DNA of 64,000 nt from JAWVFM01 sp038237625 (GTDB lineage Bacteria; Actinomycetota; Thermoleophilia; Solirubrobacterales; 70-9), in NCBI GenBank assembly GCA_038237625.1, contig JBBRYM010000006.1, positions 1-64,000 of the forward strand. The letters run 5' to 3'. Both the position numbers and the translations under genes were made by a program. Each line of letters begins with the position of its first letter. Within the stretch, counting starts at the first letter, position 1. The notes under the pieces are model-generated. The model was not told the origin of the DNA. It saw nothing but the letters and a program-made list of their open reading frames with translations, and did not search any database. This document shows positions 26,646-35,403 of the stretch, piece after piece.

Positions 26646-27056
26646 TTGGCACACCCTGAGTTCGCAGTTCACGTCCTCACCCCGGACGGCGACGTCTACG
26701 AGGGGGAGGTCCAGCAGCTCAATACCCGCACCGGCGTCGGGGAGGTCGGCATCCTCGCCAACCATGTTCCGATGCTCGCGCGACTGGTGCCGGCGGAGCT
26801 GCGGCTCCACGTCTCCGACTCCGAGACGCTCCGGTACGCCCAGGGTGAGGGGTGGCTCGAGGTCTTTGCCAACGAGGCGCGGGTCCTGGTCTCCGAGGCC
26901 GTGCCGCCGGACGACCTCGATGTCTCCGCGCTGAAGGAGAAGCTCTCCGACGCCGAGCGCCGCCGCGACGAGGCCGACGAGGACTCGGCCGCGCGCGAGC
27001 AGGCCGAGCGCGAGGTCGCTCGCGCCGAGGCGTTCATCAAGATCGCCGAAGGCTGA
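26646..27056 (+). CDS. atpC: ATP synthase F1 subunit epsilon
   Basis: The 136 residues match the epsilon subunit: a beta-sandwich domain with FAVHVLTPDGDVYEGEVQQL, GEVGILANHVPMLARLVPAEL and YAQGEGWLEVFANEARVLVS, then a two-helix C-terminal domain rich in Glu, Ala and Arg (DAERRRDEADEDSAAREQAE). The C-terminal hairpin can inhibit ATP hydrolysis in many bacteria. TTG is the only suitable start. It is the last gene of the atp operon. Confidence 0.94.
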   Translation: MAHPEFAVHVLTPDGDVYEGEVQQLNTRTGVGEVGILANHVPMLARLVPAELRLHVSDSETLRYAQGEGWLEVFANEARVLVSEAVPPDDLDVSALKEKLSDAERRRDEADEDSAAREQAEREVARAEAFIKIAEG

Positions 27057-27110
27057 AAGGGCGACGGGAGTCAGTCCTGGTCCCGCCAGGGCTCGACCCT
27101 CTCGACCACT

Positions 27111-27125
27111 CGGGTCTGACCCCCG
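27111..27125. repeat. GGGGTCTGACCCC-type palindrome, copy 2 (atpC-M20 gap)
   Basis: CGGGT and ACCCCCG surround CTG, closely matching the copies at 24211 and 38001. It lies between the atpC stop and the M20 gene start, where it could act as a weak terminator or simply be a dispersed repeat. Confidence 0.5.
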
Positions 27126-27138
27126 CAATACTGGCGCC

Positions 27139-28221
27139 GTGGACGAACGCCTGCTGGCAGAGCGGCTGATCGCCTACGACAGCTCCAAGGCGGACGGCGT
27201 GAAGCTCTGCGCCGGCTTCGTCAAGGGCTGGCTCGAGGCGCGCGAGATCGAGACGACACAGCTCGAGGTGCGCGGCCTGCCGGTTTTGGTGGCCGACGTC
27301 GGGCCCCCGGACGCGGCCCTGACGGTCCTCCTTCATGGGCATCTCGACGTCGTGCCCGCACGGCCCCAGCAGTTCGAGCCCGCCGTCGAGGGCGACAGGC
27401 TCATCGGACGCGGCGCCTACGACATGAAGGGCGCGGTTGCTGCTCTCCTGCTCGCCCTCGCGGACCTTCGTGATCAGAATGACGTCAGAGTTCGGCTTGG
27501 CGTCGTGCCCGACGAGGAGTCCGAGGAGGAGTCCGACCGAGGTGGCGACTTGCTCGTGAAGGAGGGGTTCCTGGGGGATTTCGCGATCACGGGCGAACCC
27601 ACAGACATGCACATCGGGGTGGCCGCCAAGGGAGTGTTCGCCATGCGGATCGAGGTTCAGGGCCGCGCAGCCCATGGAGCCACGCCGTGGCTCGGCGACA
27701 ACGCGATCCTGCGGGCAGTCGAGCTTTTTCACCAGATCGAGTCGCTACCGTTCGCATCGCGCAGCTCCGAGCTTTTCGACCGCCCCTCCATAAATTTGGG
27801 TCGCATCTGGGGCGGGGACGCGCTGAACAAGGTGCCCGACCTCGCCGTGATCGACGTTGACGTACGCCACCTGCCCGAGCAGGACCCCGAGGAGATCCTC
27901 GAGGAGGTGCGCGCGCTTCCCGGCGCCAATGTCATCTCCACGTTCCGTCGTGAGCCCGCCATGGTCGACCCCGATTCACCGTTCGTGCGGGCGCTCTGCG
28001 CCGCCGCGGCTCGCAACCACACCGACGGTGTCACCAGCGTCGGTCGCGACGGTGCCTCGGACGCCGTCTCCTTCTTGCGCGCGGGGGTTCCCGCGGTCGA
28101 GTTCGGCCCGGTGGGGGGAGGCCACCATGGCCCGGACGAATGGGTCTCTGTGCCCTCTCTCCGCGCCTACCGGCGCTCGATCGTGGATTTTGTCACGCAC
28201 CTCACGGAGAGCCCCGCTTGA
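27139..28221 (+). CDS. M20-family metallopeptidase / deacylase (ArgE/DapE-like)
   Basis: The 360-residue dizinc enzyme has LLHGHLDVVPA (metal His and Asp), GRGAYDMKGAVAALLLAL (bridging Asp), the general base Glu in VVPDEESEEES, GEPTDMHIGVAAKGV, the dimerisation-domain motif GRAAHGATPWLGDNAI, and the last metal His in EFGPVGGGHHGPDEWV. This order is that of acetylornithine deacetylase, DapE and related carboxypeptidases; the substrate cannot be fixed from sequence. The GTG start gives a normal N-terminus. Its stop overlaps the start of the LCP gene (TTGA). Confidence 0.9.
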   Translation: MDERLLAERLIAYDSSKADGVKLCAGFVKGWLEAREIETTQLEVRGLPVLVADVGPPDAALTVLLHGHLDVVPARPQQFEPAVEGDRLIGRGAYDMKGAVAALLLALADLRDQNDVRVRLGVVPDEESEEESDRGGDLLVKEGFLGDFAITGEPTDMHIGVAAKGVFAMRIEVQGRAAHGATPWLGDNAILRAVELFHQIESLPFASRSSELFDRPSINLGRIWGGDALNKVPDLAVIDVDVRHLPEQDPEEILEEVRALPGANVISTFRREPAMVDPDSPFVRALCAAAARNHTDGVTSVGRDGASDAVSFLRAGVPAVEFGPVGGGHHGPDEWVSVPSLRAYRRSIVDFVTHLTESPA

Positions 28222-30410
28222 CCGACGAAAAGCTGCCTCCCGCCGAAGACGGCGAAAAGCATGACCCCGTCCCCGCGACCTGGGCCGGGCGATCGCGCAA
28301 GGACGGCTCGGCGGATCCGCCGGGCGGCGTGACCGACGAGATCGACGCCGTTCACAAGGCGCTCGACGACGAGCTAGCGGACCACTTCGAAGAATTCAAG
28401 CCGGAGCCCGAACCCGAGCCGCCGCCCGAACCCGAACCGCCGGCGGAGCCGGAGCCACCCGCGGAGCCGGAGCCACCCGCGGAGCCCGGGCCGCCGGCGG
28501 AGCCCGAGCCACCCGCAGAGCCGGAGCCTCCGGCGGAGCCCGAGCCACCCGCAGCGCCGGATCCTCCGGCGGAGCCCGAGCCACCCGCAGAGCCCGAACC
28601 GCCGCCGGCTCCCCAACCGCCAAAGGCCGCCGAGACGCCCGCTCCGGCGCCGGCCCGCAGCGACACGATCGAGGCCGACACCCTCGCGGTTTCCGAGCAA
28701 GAGGCAGCCGCAGAGGCCGCGCTCCAGGGCCTTCGCGCGCGCACTGCCGCCCACGCCCCCAAGCTTCCGCCGGCGACCCCGCCGCCGGCAACGGTGGCGG
28801 GCGCAACCGCCGTGGCGCAGGCTCCGCCCCCGGCTCCTCCCGAGCCGGCCGTCGTGGATGTGGGGGAGCCGCCAAAGCGCGGGGTCTGGATGCGCTTCGT
28901 CGTCGGCGCCGTCCTCATCGTTGTCTCCATGGCGACCGCGACAGCCGTCACCGGCCTGGTTGCGGCGAAGAACCTGCTCGACGGCCTCGGAGGCCTTCAC
29001 GGCCTTCAGGGCACGCTCGCGAATGTCGACCCCGGGAAACCGCAGACGATCCTCATCCTGGGCTCGGATCGCCGCCCCGGCGAGACCGACAGCGGCCGCT
29101 CCGACACGACGATCCTTCTGCGTTTGACCTCCGGCCAGATCAACCTGCTGTCGATCCCGCGGGACCTCAAGGTCTTCATTCCCGGGCACGGGGTTGACAA
29201 GTTCAACGCGGCCTACACGTACGGGGGGCCGAAACTGGCCACGGAAACGGTGACGCAGCTGACCGGCCTGAAGCCCAACGTCGTGGTCAACATCAACTTC
29301 ACGGGGTTTGCCAACGCCGTGAACGAGATCGGCTGCGTCTACGTGGACGTCGATCATCACTATTACCACTCGAATGCCGGGCTGGCTGCCATCGACCAAT
29401 ACGCCGAGATCAATATTCCGGCCGGCTACCAGCGCATGTGCGGCTACAACGCGCTCTCGTACGTCCGCTACCGCCACGAGGACAACGACCTCGTGCGCTC
29501 GGCGCGCCAGCAGGCGTTCCTGCGTGAGGCGCGGGCTCAGGTGCCCGCGACGAAGTTCATCGACGACTACACCAACCTCACCAACATCTTCAAGAAGGCG
29601 ACGACGTCGACCATCACGGGACTGCCGCAACTGATCGGCCTCGGACGCCTTCTCTTCTCGGCCCGGAATGCGCAGGTGCGCGAGATCCACTTCCCGGCGA
29701 ATGCCGGAGGTCCCCTGGACACCTATCTAACCGCGTCGAGCTCGGCGATCAAGCAGGTTGTTGGCGAGTTCCTCGGCTCGAGCTCGGTCTCGTCGTCGAC
29801 GCCGGCGACGACGAGCACCAGCTCGTCGAACCCGAGCAAGCCCGCCAAGAGCAAGACCGCGCCCAATGGCACCAAGAAGCCGCCCGAGTCGAACATCGCG
29901 CCCCACCCGACGTCGGGCTCCCTTGTGGACGCGACGTCAAGCGGACCGGCGGCGGCCTCCGAGGTGACCAAGACCGCCAAGGGAGATCCGATCGGGATTC
30001 CGGTCTACTACCCGACGAAGCTGCCACCGGGCGCTGAGTTCTTGACCCAATCCCTGAACGGCGACCCGGACAACACCCGCGGACTGACGATCGACGGTGG
30101 CGGGGGCCATAAGTACTTCGGCTACAAGATCGTCGCGCAGATCCCGTACGGCACCGGGGGCTACAACTACACCGACTACTTCGGCTTTTCGGGGACCAAC
30201 TGGCGCGACGCCCCGATCCTCGACAACCCGACCGTCTCGAAGACGATCAACGGGCACGACTTCATGTTCTATTACGACAACGGGCGCCTGCGCCAGGTCG
30301 CCTGGCGGACGGATGATGCCGCCTACTGGGTCGAGAACGACCTCCTCGAGACAATGACCCAGGACCAGATGCTCGGCATGGCCGAGTCGATGGTCAAGTA
30401 CGTACCCTAG
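28218..30410 (+). CDS. LytR-CpsA-Psr (LCP) family protein with long cytoplasmic PEPPAE repeat
   Basis: The 730-residue protein has three parts. Residues 1-230 are hydrophilic and contain a proline/glutamate repeat (PEPPAE units, about residues 60-135). One membrane helix follows (FVVGAVLIVVSMATATAV, about 231-255). The extracellular LCP catalytic domain has ILGSDRRPGETDSGRSDTTI, LLSIPRDLKV and the Arg-rich YVRYRHEDNDLVRSARQQAF. A Ser/Thr/Lys-rich linker leads to a C-terminal domain of unknown type. LCP enzymes attach undecaprenyl-linked glycopolymers to peptidoglycan. The TTG start overlaps the M20 stop by 4 bp. Neighbouring sugar-nucleotide genes fit this role. Confidence 0.92.
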   Translation: MTDEKLPPAEDGEKHDPVPATWAGRSRKDGSADPPGGVTDEIDAVHKALDDELADHFEEFKPEPEPEPPPEPEPPAEPEPPAEPEPPAEPGPPAEPEPPAEPEPPAEPEPPAAPDPPAEPEPPAEPEPPPAPQPPKAAETPAPAPARSDTIEADTLAVSEQEAAAEAALQGLRARTAAHAPKLPPATPPPATVAGATAVAQAPPPAPPEPAVVDVGEPPKRGVWMRFVVGAVLIVVSMATATAVTGLVAAKNLLDGLGGLHGLQGTLANVDPGKPQTILILGSDRRPGETDSGRSDTTILLRLTSGQINLLSIPRDLKVFIPGHGVDKFNAAYTYGGPKLATETVTQLTGLKPNVVVNINFTGFANAVNEIGCVYVDVDHHYYHSNAGLAAIDQYAEINIPAGYQRMCGYNALSYVRYRHEDNDLVRSARQQAFLREARAQVPATKFIDDYTNLTNIFKKATTSTITGLPQLIGLGRLLFSARNAQVREIHFPANAGGPLDTYLTASSSAIKQVVGEFLGSSSVSSSTPATTSTSSSNPSKPAKSKTAPNGTKKPPESNIAPHPTSGSLVDATSSGPAAASEVTKTAKGDPIGIPVYYPTKLPPGAEFLTQSLNGDPDNTRGLTIDGGGGHKYFGYKIVAQIPYGTGGYNYTDYFGFSGTNWRDAPILDNPTVSKTINGHDFMFYYDNGRLRQVAWRTDDAAYWVENDLLETMTQDQMLGMAESMVKYVP
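28396..28620 (+). repeat. Tandem repeat encoding PEPPAE units
   Basis: A series of degenerate 18-bp units such as GAGCCGGAGCCACCCGC codes for roughly twelve PEPPAE-like hexapeptides. It lies wholly in the predicted cytoplasmic part of the LCP protein. Such repeats vary in copy number between strains by slippage. Confidence 0.85.
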
Positions 30411-30578
30411 ATGAGTGATCCCACGACTTCACGCATGCGGATGACGCCCGGATACCGGCGCCGGATCGCGCCCTCCGAGACTCGCCCGTACTTCTCAGTA
30501 CGGGCTTCGCTCATCGGCCACGCCCGGCTTGGTCCCGCGCGCCCCCACGCACGCGAGGCCGTGGAATCAATCATCTAG
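30411..30578 (+). CDS. Possible 55-codon ORF after LCP gene (doubtful)
   Basis: ATG follows the LCP stop directly and the frame stays open for 55 codons (starts MSDPTTSRMRMTPGYRRR). There is no recognisable domain and no separate ribosome site, and it spans the hairpin at 30484-30505. It is probably chance in GC-rich DNA and is listed only because this gap otherwise holds no gene. Confidence 0.15.
   Translation: MSDPTTSRMRMTPGYRRRIAPSETRPYFSVRASLIGHARLGPARPHAREAVESII
30484..30505 (+). terminator. Hairpin between LCP gene and UDP-glucose dehydrogenase gene
   Basis: GCCCGTACT and AGTACGGGC form a perfect 9-bp stem with loop TCTC. Only TTCGCTC follows, so the U-tract is poor; it may be a weak terminator or an attenuator. 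Confidence 0.5.
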
Positions 30579-30585
30579 CTCTGAG

Positions 30586-33318
30586 ATGAGCGACCGGGCA
30601 CCGATCGGAGTAGTCGGCATCGGCTGGGTGGGCCTCGTGACCGCGGCCTGCTTTGCTGAGCTTGGCAGCGACGTTGTCGCCCTCGACATCCTCACCGAAA
30701 AGGTCGATGCGCTCCGCCGGGGTGAGGCGCCCTTCTACGAGCCGGGGATGGCTGAGCTTTTGGAGCGCAACCGCGAGCGCCTGCATTTCACCGCCGAGAT
30801 GTCGGAGCTGCTCGAGGGCCGCCGCCTGCTGTTCTGCTGCGTCGACACTCCGCCGACCTACTCGGGTGACGCCGACCTGTCGCGGGTGGACGCCGTCGTC
30901 TCCGGCTTGGCGGGATCGCGTGAGCACGCGCTGGTGATGAAGAGCACCGTTCCGGCCGGGACGGGGGCGGCGATCCGCCGCCGCGCCCCGGAGCTCTCGT
31001 ACGTGTCGTGCCCGGAGTTCCTGAAGGAAGGCACCGCCGTTGCGGACTTCATGCATCCCGACCGCGTCGTGATCGGCACGGATCCGGGCGACGAGGCCGC
31101 CGCCGCCGTCGAAGCTCTCTACGCCCCCTTGGGTGGCGAGATCGTGCGCACCGACGTCGCCTCGGCCGAGATGATCAAGCTTGCGGCGAACGCGTTCCTC
31201 GCGACCAAGATCTCGTTCATCAACGAGATCGCCAACGTTTGCGAGGAGGTCGGGGCCGACGTCACCGAGGTCGCCCGCGGGATGGGGCTGGACCAGCGAA
31301 TCGGCTCGAGCTTCCTGCGGGCGGGAATCGGCTACGGCGGCAGCTGCTTCTCCGGCAAAGAGACCCTCCTGGTCAAGCTCTGGGGGTCGCCCCGCCTCGT
31401 CACGTTCGAGCAACTGTGGGGGCTCGCCGGCGGCGACGAAGCGGCTGTGGACGGAGAGGCGATCGAACCGGAGTCGCTGAATGTGTGGTCCTGGGTGCCC
31501 GGCGAGCCGGAGCCGGAGTGGATGCCGGTGTCGGTGCTCACCAAGCGTGACTACGTCGGCGAGATGGTCGAGGTCAGGACCAAGATGGGAAGGCGGGTTA
31601 CGGTGACCGCCGACCATCCGTTCATCGTCGGGGACGGACGAGACGGTGAGATCCTCACCCACGTCCTGGCGCGCGACCTCACTGAGGAGGACTGGCTGCC
31701 ACTCGCGGTCGGGTCAGTGCCCGGCTGCGAGCCCGATCGCTACTCGTTGATGGGGGCGATCGAGGATGGGCACGTCCCGATCGAAAACGTCATGGTCAGG
31801 CCCGGGGCCGAGGCGATCACCGCTCTGGCAAGCCGGTCGCCGGCCGAGCGGCGCGAGATCTTCGCCAATCACCGCAGGCCCACGGCGCGTATGGGTGACG
31901 TGAAGCGCACCGGGACCCTGCGGCTGAGCGAAGCCTGCCTTGCCGAGATCAGCCTCGGAGAGGCCACCCTTGGGACGGCGAAGAACGGAACCTTCTGCAC
32001 GGCCTCCATCGAGCTCGACGAGTCCTTCTGGCGCGTCGCCGGGCTGTACGTCGCCGAAGGCCACATCGCTCGCGATCGCGACAGCGGACGGCAGCAGCTC
32101 TCATGGAGCTTTCATCCAGAGCACGAGGACCACCTTGCGGAAGAAGTTGTGCGCTACTGGGCCCGCCAGGGCGTTTCCGCCAAGATCAGGCGGGCGCCGA
32201 CTGCCAAGGTGGTGTCGCTGTCATCCCGAATCCTCGCGGAGTGGTGGGTCCAGATCGCCGGCTTTGGGCTCCTCTCTTACAGCCAGCGCATCCCGGAACT
32301 GGCGTGGAGCCAGTCACCTGAGCGAAAGCGAGCCTTCCTTTCGGGCATCTGGGAGGGCGACGGTTCGTGGTCCTTGATCAACCAAGGCCCATCCGTGATC
32401 CTCGAGTGGGGCACGATCAGTGACGAGCTTGCTGATGGCGTGTCCCGAATGCTCGGCGAGCTCGGCTTCGTTTGCTCTTGGCGCCGTGGGCGTACCGCAA
32501 AGTCGACCAAGGAGACGCATTGGCTGCGTGTTAGTGGTGCGGATCAGGTGGAGCGGGCGATCGACTTTCTCGTGCCGGAGCGGGACCGGGACGGCGTTTT
32601 CACCGCGATCGGCCGCCAGGCCAAGCGGATCAAGCCGACCGGCTACCGACAGTTCTTCGGAGGCGGACCGGCGTGGGTGAGGGTCGTCGGAACCACGACG
32701 CGTCCAGCGTCCGAGCGCGTGTACTCGCTCAAGGTTCCCGGCAGTCAGACAATCGTTGGCTCCGGTGGATTGATTCAGCGTCAATGCTTTCCCAAGGACG
32801 TCAGCGCGCTCAAGCAGCTTGCCGGCAACACCGGCTATCACTTCCAGCTGCTGAATTCGGTGATCGAGGTCAACGAGCTTCAAAAGCGCCGCGTCATCGG
32901 CAAGCTCGCCAAGCATCTGGGCACGCTCGTGGGCAAGCGCGTCGCCCTGCTGGGGCTTTCCTTCAAGCCCGACACCGACGACATGCGCGAGGCGTCGAGC
33001 CTGGTGCTTGCTGCGCGTCTTCAGGGAGAGGGGGCTACGGTCGTCGCCTACGACCCCGTCGCCGAGGAGCGGGCCGCCGAGCTGCTGCCGGCCGTCGCCC
33101 TTGCCGACTCGGCCGCCGAGGCCGTCGCCGGCGCCGACGCGGCGATCCTCGTGACCGAGTGGCCGGAGTTCGAGGATCTCGACTGGCCCGAGCTCGCGAA
33201 GGCTATGGCCTCGCCGGTGCTTGTCGACGGACGCAACTTCCTCGACCCGGCGGCGATGAGGCAGGCCGGGTTCACCTACGAGAGCATCGGTCGCCCAGCC
33301 GCGTCGCCCGCGCGCTGA
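30586..33318 (+). CDS. UDP-glucose/UDP-sugar 6-dehydrogenase precursor containing an intein
   Basis: The 910-codon gene codes for a 430-residue dehydrogenase once the intein is removed. Extein features: Rossmann motif GVVGIGWVGLVTAACFAELG, VDTPPTYSGDADLS, VMKSTVPAGTG, the substrate-binding Lys/Asn segment SAEMIKLAANAFLATKISF, the active-site sequence GYGGS joined across the intein to CFPKD (catalytic Cys), and the C-terminal domain LLGLSFKPDTDDMREASSL. It oxidises UDP-glucose (or a related NDP-hexose) to the uronate in two NAD steps. The ATG at 30586 gives a normal N-terminus; its stop overlaps the next gene (TGATG). Confidence 0.95.
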   Translation: MSDRAPIGVVGIGWVGLVTAACFAELGSDVVALDILTEKVDALRRGEAPFYEPGMAELLERNRERLHFTAEMSELLEGRRLLFCCVDTPPTYSGDADLSRVDAVVSGLAGSREHALVMKSTVPAGTGAAIRRRAPELSYVSCPEFLKEGTAVADFMHPDRVVIGTDPGDEAAAAVEALYAPLGGEIVRTDVASAEMIKLAANAFLATKISFINEIANVCEEVGADVTEVARGMGLDQRIGSSFLRAGIGYGGSCFSGKETLLVKLWGSPRLVTFEQLWGLAGGDEAAVDGEAIEPESLNVWSWVPGEPEPEWMPVSVLTKRDYVGEMVEVRTKMGRRVTVTADHPFIVGDGRDGEILTHVLARDLTEEDWLPLAVGSVPGCEPDRYSLMGAIEDGHVPIENVMVRPGAEAITALASRSPAERREIFANHRRPTARMGDVKRTGTLRLSEACLAEISLGEATLGTAKNGTFCTASIELDESFWRVAGLYVAEGHIARDRDSGRQQLSWSFHPEHEDHLAEEVVRYWARQGVSAKIRRAPTAKVVSLSSRILAEWWVQIAGFGLLSYSQRIPELAWSQSPERKRAFLSGIWEGDGSWSLINQGPSVILEWGTISDELADGVSRMLGELGFVCSWRRGRTAKSTKETHWLRVSGADQVERAIDFLVPERDRDGVFTAIGRQAKRIKPTGYRQFFGGGPAWVRVVGTTTRPASERVYSLKVPGSQTIVGSGGLIQRQCFPKDVSALKQLAGNTGYHFQLLNSVIEVNELQKRRVIGKLAKHLGTLVGKRVALLGLSFKPDTDDMREASSLVLAARLQGEGATVVAYDPVAEERAAELLPAVALADSAAEAVAGADAAILVTEWPEFEDLDWPELAKAMASPVLVDGRNFLDPAAMRQAGFTYESIGRPAASPAR
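31345..32784 (+). other. Intein with LAGLIDADG homing endonuclease (480 residues)
   Basis: The insert splits GYGGS|CFPKD of the dehydrogenase. Block A is CFSGKETLLVKLWGSPRLVT with Cys1. Block B is VTVTADHPFIVGDG with the TxxH motif. The endonuclease motifs are FWRVAGLYVAEGH (32028-32066) and FLSGIWEGDGSW (about 32335-32370). Block F/G is VYSLKVPGSQTIVGSGG ending LIQRQ before the extein Cys. The last residue is Gln instead of the usual Asn, and the penultimate residue is Arg instead of His. Gln-ending inteins are known. The +1 extein residue is the enzyme's own catalytic Cys, so splicing is needed for activity. Confidence 0.93.
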
Positions 33319-34355
33319 TGCAGGCCCTCGTCCTCGTGGGCGGCGAGGGAACTCGCCTTCGTCCGCTTACGCTCACGCGGCCGAAGCCGGCCTTGACGCT
33401 GGTCGACAGGCCCTTCATCCGCTTCATGGTCGATTGGCTCGTACGCCATGGAGTCGACGACGTGATCATGGCCTGCGGCTTCAAGCCCGACCGCCTGCGG
33501 GACGCTCTTGGCGACGGCTTCGGAACGGCCGCGACGGTTCGCTACGTCGAAGAGGACGAGCCCCTGGGAACTGCCGGGCCGATTCGTCTGGCCGCCGACC
33601 GGGGACTGCTCGCCGAGCGCTTCATGGTCCTGAATGGTGACTGCCTAGCGGACCTGGATCTCACCGCGCTGCAGAAGTTTCACGCCGAGAACGATGCCGT
33701 CGCAACACTGGGCCTATATCCGGTCGAAAACCCGCTCTCCTACGGCCTCGTTCGCCGGCGGGAGTCGGGCGAGGTGACCGAGTTCCTCGAAAAGCCCGAC
33801 CCGGGGGAGGCCGACACGGACGAGATCAATGCCGGTGCGTATGTCCTCGAGCAGGACATCGTCGGCCTGATCCCGTCCGGGCGCTCCGTCTCGATCGAAC
33901 GCGAGGTCTTTCCCCGGCTCGCCGGGCAAGGTCTCTTTGGGCTGCGCCTGGAGGGGTACTGGATGGACATCGGCACGCCGGAGCGCTACCTCCGGGCGAC
34001 CTGGGACATCCTGGACCAACGCGTGGAGACGGATGTCGCCACCGACGGCTCTGGCGTCTTCGTCGCTGCGAACGCCTCGGTTGATCCCGGCGCCCGAGTC
34101 GGCCCTCAGGCGATGATCGGGGCCGGGACCAGCGTCGCCGGTGGCGCTGCCGTGCGAGGCGCGGCCCTCCTCGAGAGCTGCTCGATTGCCGCCGACGCCG
34201 ACGTCCGAGGGGCTATTCTCGGCGCCGGCGTGGAGATCGGGCAAGGGGCACGAGTCATGGAGGGCGCCGTGATCGGCGATGAGGCCCGGGTAGCCGATGG
34301 GGCGACCGTCGCTGCGGACTCCAGGGTGGCCCCCGCTGAGGTGGTGGCCGTATGA
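33318..34355 (+). CDS. Sugar-1-phosphate nucleotidyltransferase (mannose-1-phosphate guanylyltransferase-like)
   Basis: The 345 residues start MQALVLVGGEGTRLRPLTLT with the pyrophosphorylase signature GGxGTRL, then KPALTLVDRPFIRFMVDWL, the metal-binding MVLNGDCLAD, and FLEKPDPGEADTDEINAGAY (EKP motif). From about residue 245 a left-handed beta-helix follows (isoleucine-patch hexapeptides such as GPQAMIGAGTSVAGGAAVRG). This layout is typical of GDP-mannose pyrophosphorylases. The nucleotide preference cannot be proven by reading. The ATG overlaps the dehydrogenase stop. The neighbouring PGI/PMI gene supports the mannose branch. Confidence 0.88.
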   Translation: MQALVLVGGEGTRLRPLTLTRPKPALTLVDRPFIRFMVDWLVRHGVDDVIMACGFKPDRLRDALGDGFGTAATVRYVEEDEPLGTAGPIRLAADRGLLAERFMVLNGDCLADLDLTALQKFHAENDAVATLGLYPVENPLSYGLVRRRESGEVTEFLEKPDPGEADTDEINAGAYVLEQDIVGLIPSGRSVSIEREVFPRLAGQGLFGLRLEGYWMDIGTPERYLRATWDILDQRVETDVATDGSGVFVAANASVDPGARVGPQAMIGAGTSVAGGAAVRGAALLESCSIAADADVRGAILGAGVEIGQGARVMEGAVIGDEARVADGATVAADSRVAPAEVVAV

Positions 34356-35389
34356 GCTCCACCGCAGAGGCGCTGGAGCGCATCCGCGCAGTCGACAGCG
34401 CCGGTCAGCTCGACGACGTCCTTGCGCTTCCCGATCATCTCGCGGATGCGCTCTGGCGCGTCGAATCTGCCCGGCTCGAGCGGTTCGAGTGCTCTGGCAT
34501 CGTCGTCTGCGGCATGGGCGGGTCAGCGATCGGCGCCGACCTTGCCAAGGCGGCGGTGGGTGATCGCCTGACGCGTCCACTCCTCACCGTGCGCGGTTAC
34601 GATCCGCCGAGTTCCCTACCCGCCGACCACGCGTTTCTGTGCTCGAGCTACTCGGGCAACACCGAGGAGACGCTGGCCTGCTACGCGGCGGCCGAGGCGC
34701 TCGGCGCACGGCGGTTTGCCGCGACAACCGGCGGCGAGCTCGCCGACGCCGCTCGCCGCGACGGCGTCCCCGTGATCGGAATTCCGTCGGGCCTGCAGCC
34801 CCGGGCGGCGGTCGGCTACATGTTCACCGCCGCGGTGGAGATCGCGGCGCTCGGTGGTGCCTGCGACGGGCTGCACACCGAGATCGACACCGCCGCCGCC
34901 CGCCTCGCCGAGAACCGCGACGCGCTGGTGAGGAGATCGGCGGAGGTGGCCGGGCAGCTGGAGGGGACCATCCCGGTGGTCTTCGGAGCCGAGTTGACCG
35001 CGCCGGTCGCGGTGCGCTGGAAGACCCAGATCAACGAGAACGCCAAGGCGCCGGCCTACGCGCAGGAGCTTCCCGAGGCCGATCACAACGAGATCGTCGC
35101 CTGGAGTAAAGCCGGGCCGGCACCCCTTTCCGCCGTGTTCCTCACCGACTGCGACCAGCACCCAAGGCTGCGCGCTCGGTTTGCCGTCACGGCAGACCTC
35201 ATGGCCCCTGCCGCGAGCGCGGTCGTCTCGATCGAGACCGAGGGGGCGACCCCCACCGAGCGTCTCCTGCGGGCGGTGATGCTGGGCGACCTGGTGTCGC
35301 TGCAGCTCGCGGCGCAGCGCGGCGTCGACCCGACTCCCGTCGACGTGATCACCGCCCTCAAAAGCGAGCTCGCGAAGCTCGACGGCTGA
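34352..35389 (+). CDS. Bifunctional phosphoglucose/phosphomannose isomerase
   Basis: The 345-residue SIS-domain protein has VVCGMGGSAIGADLA, SYSGNTEETLACYAAAEALG, the substrate motif IPSGLQPRAAVGYMF, and the catalytic segment NENAKAPAYAQELPEADHNE. The ending EADHNEIVAW is typical of the bifunctional PGI/PMI family rather than classic PGI. It interconverts fructose-6-phosphate with glucose-6-phosphate and mannose-6-phosphate. The ATG overlaps the nucleotidyltransferase stop by 4 bp, placing it in the same sugar-nucleotide operon. Confidence 0.9.
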   Translation: MSSTAEALERIRAVDSAGQLDDVLALPDHLADALWRVESARLERFECSGIVVCGMGGSAIGADLAKAAVGDRLTRPLLTVRGYDPPSSLPADHAFLCSSYSGNTEETLACYAAAEALGARRFAATTGGELADAARRDGVPVIGIPSGLQPRAAVGYMFTAAVEIAALGGACDGLHTEIDTAAARLAENRDALVRRSAEVAGQLEGTIPVVFGAELTAPVAVRWKTQINENAKAPAYAQELPEADHNEIVAWSKAGPAPLSAVFLTDCDQHPRLRARFAVTADLMAPAASAVVSIETEGATPTERLLRAVMLGDLVSLQLAAQRGVDPTPVDVITALKSELAKLDG

Positions 35390-35403
35390 CCACTCGGCTC
35401 GAG

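Noticed and set aside
28396..28620. Repeated GAGCCGGAGCCACCC units considered as a CRISPR array
   Set aside because: The units are contiguous degenerate codons in frame with the LCP gene, with no unique spacers.
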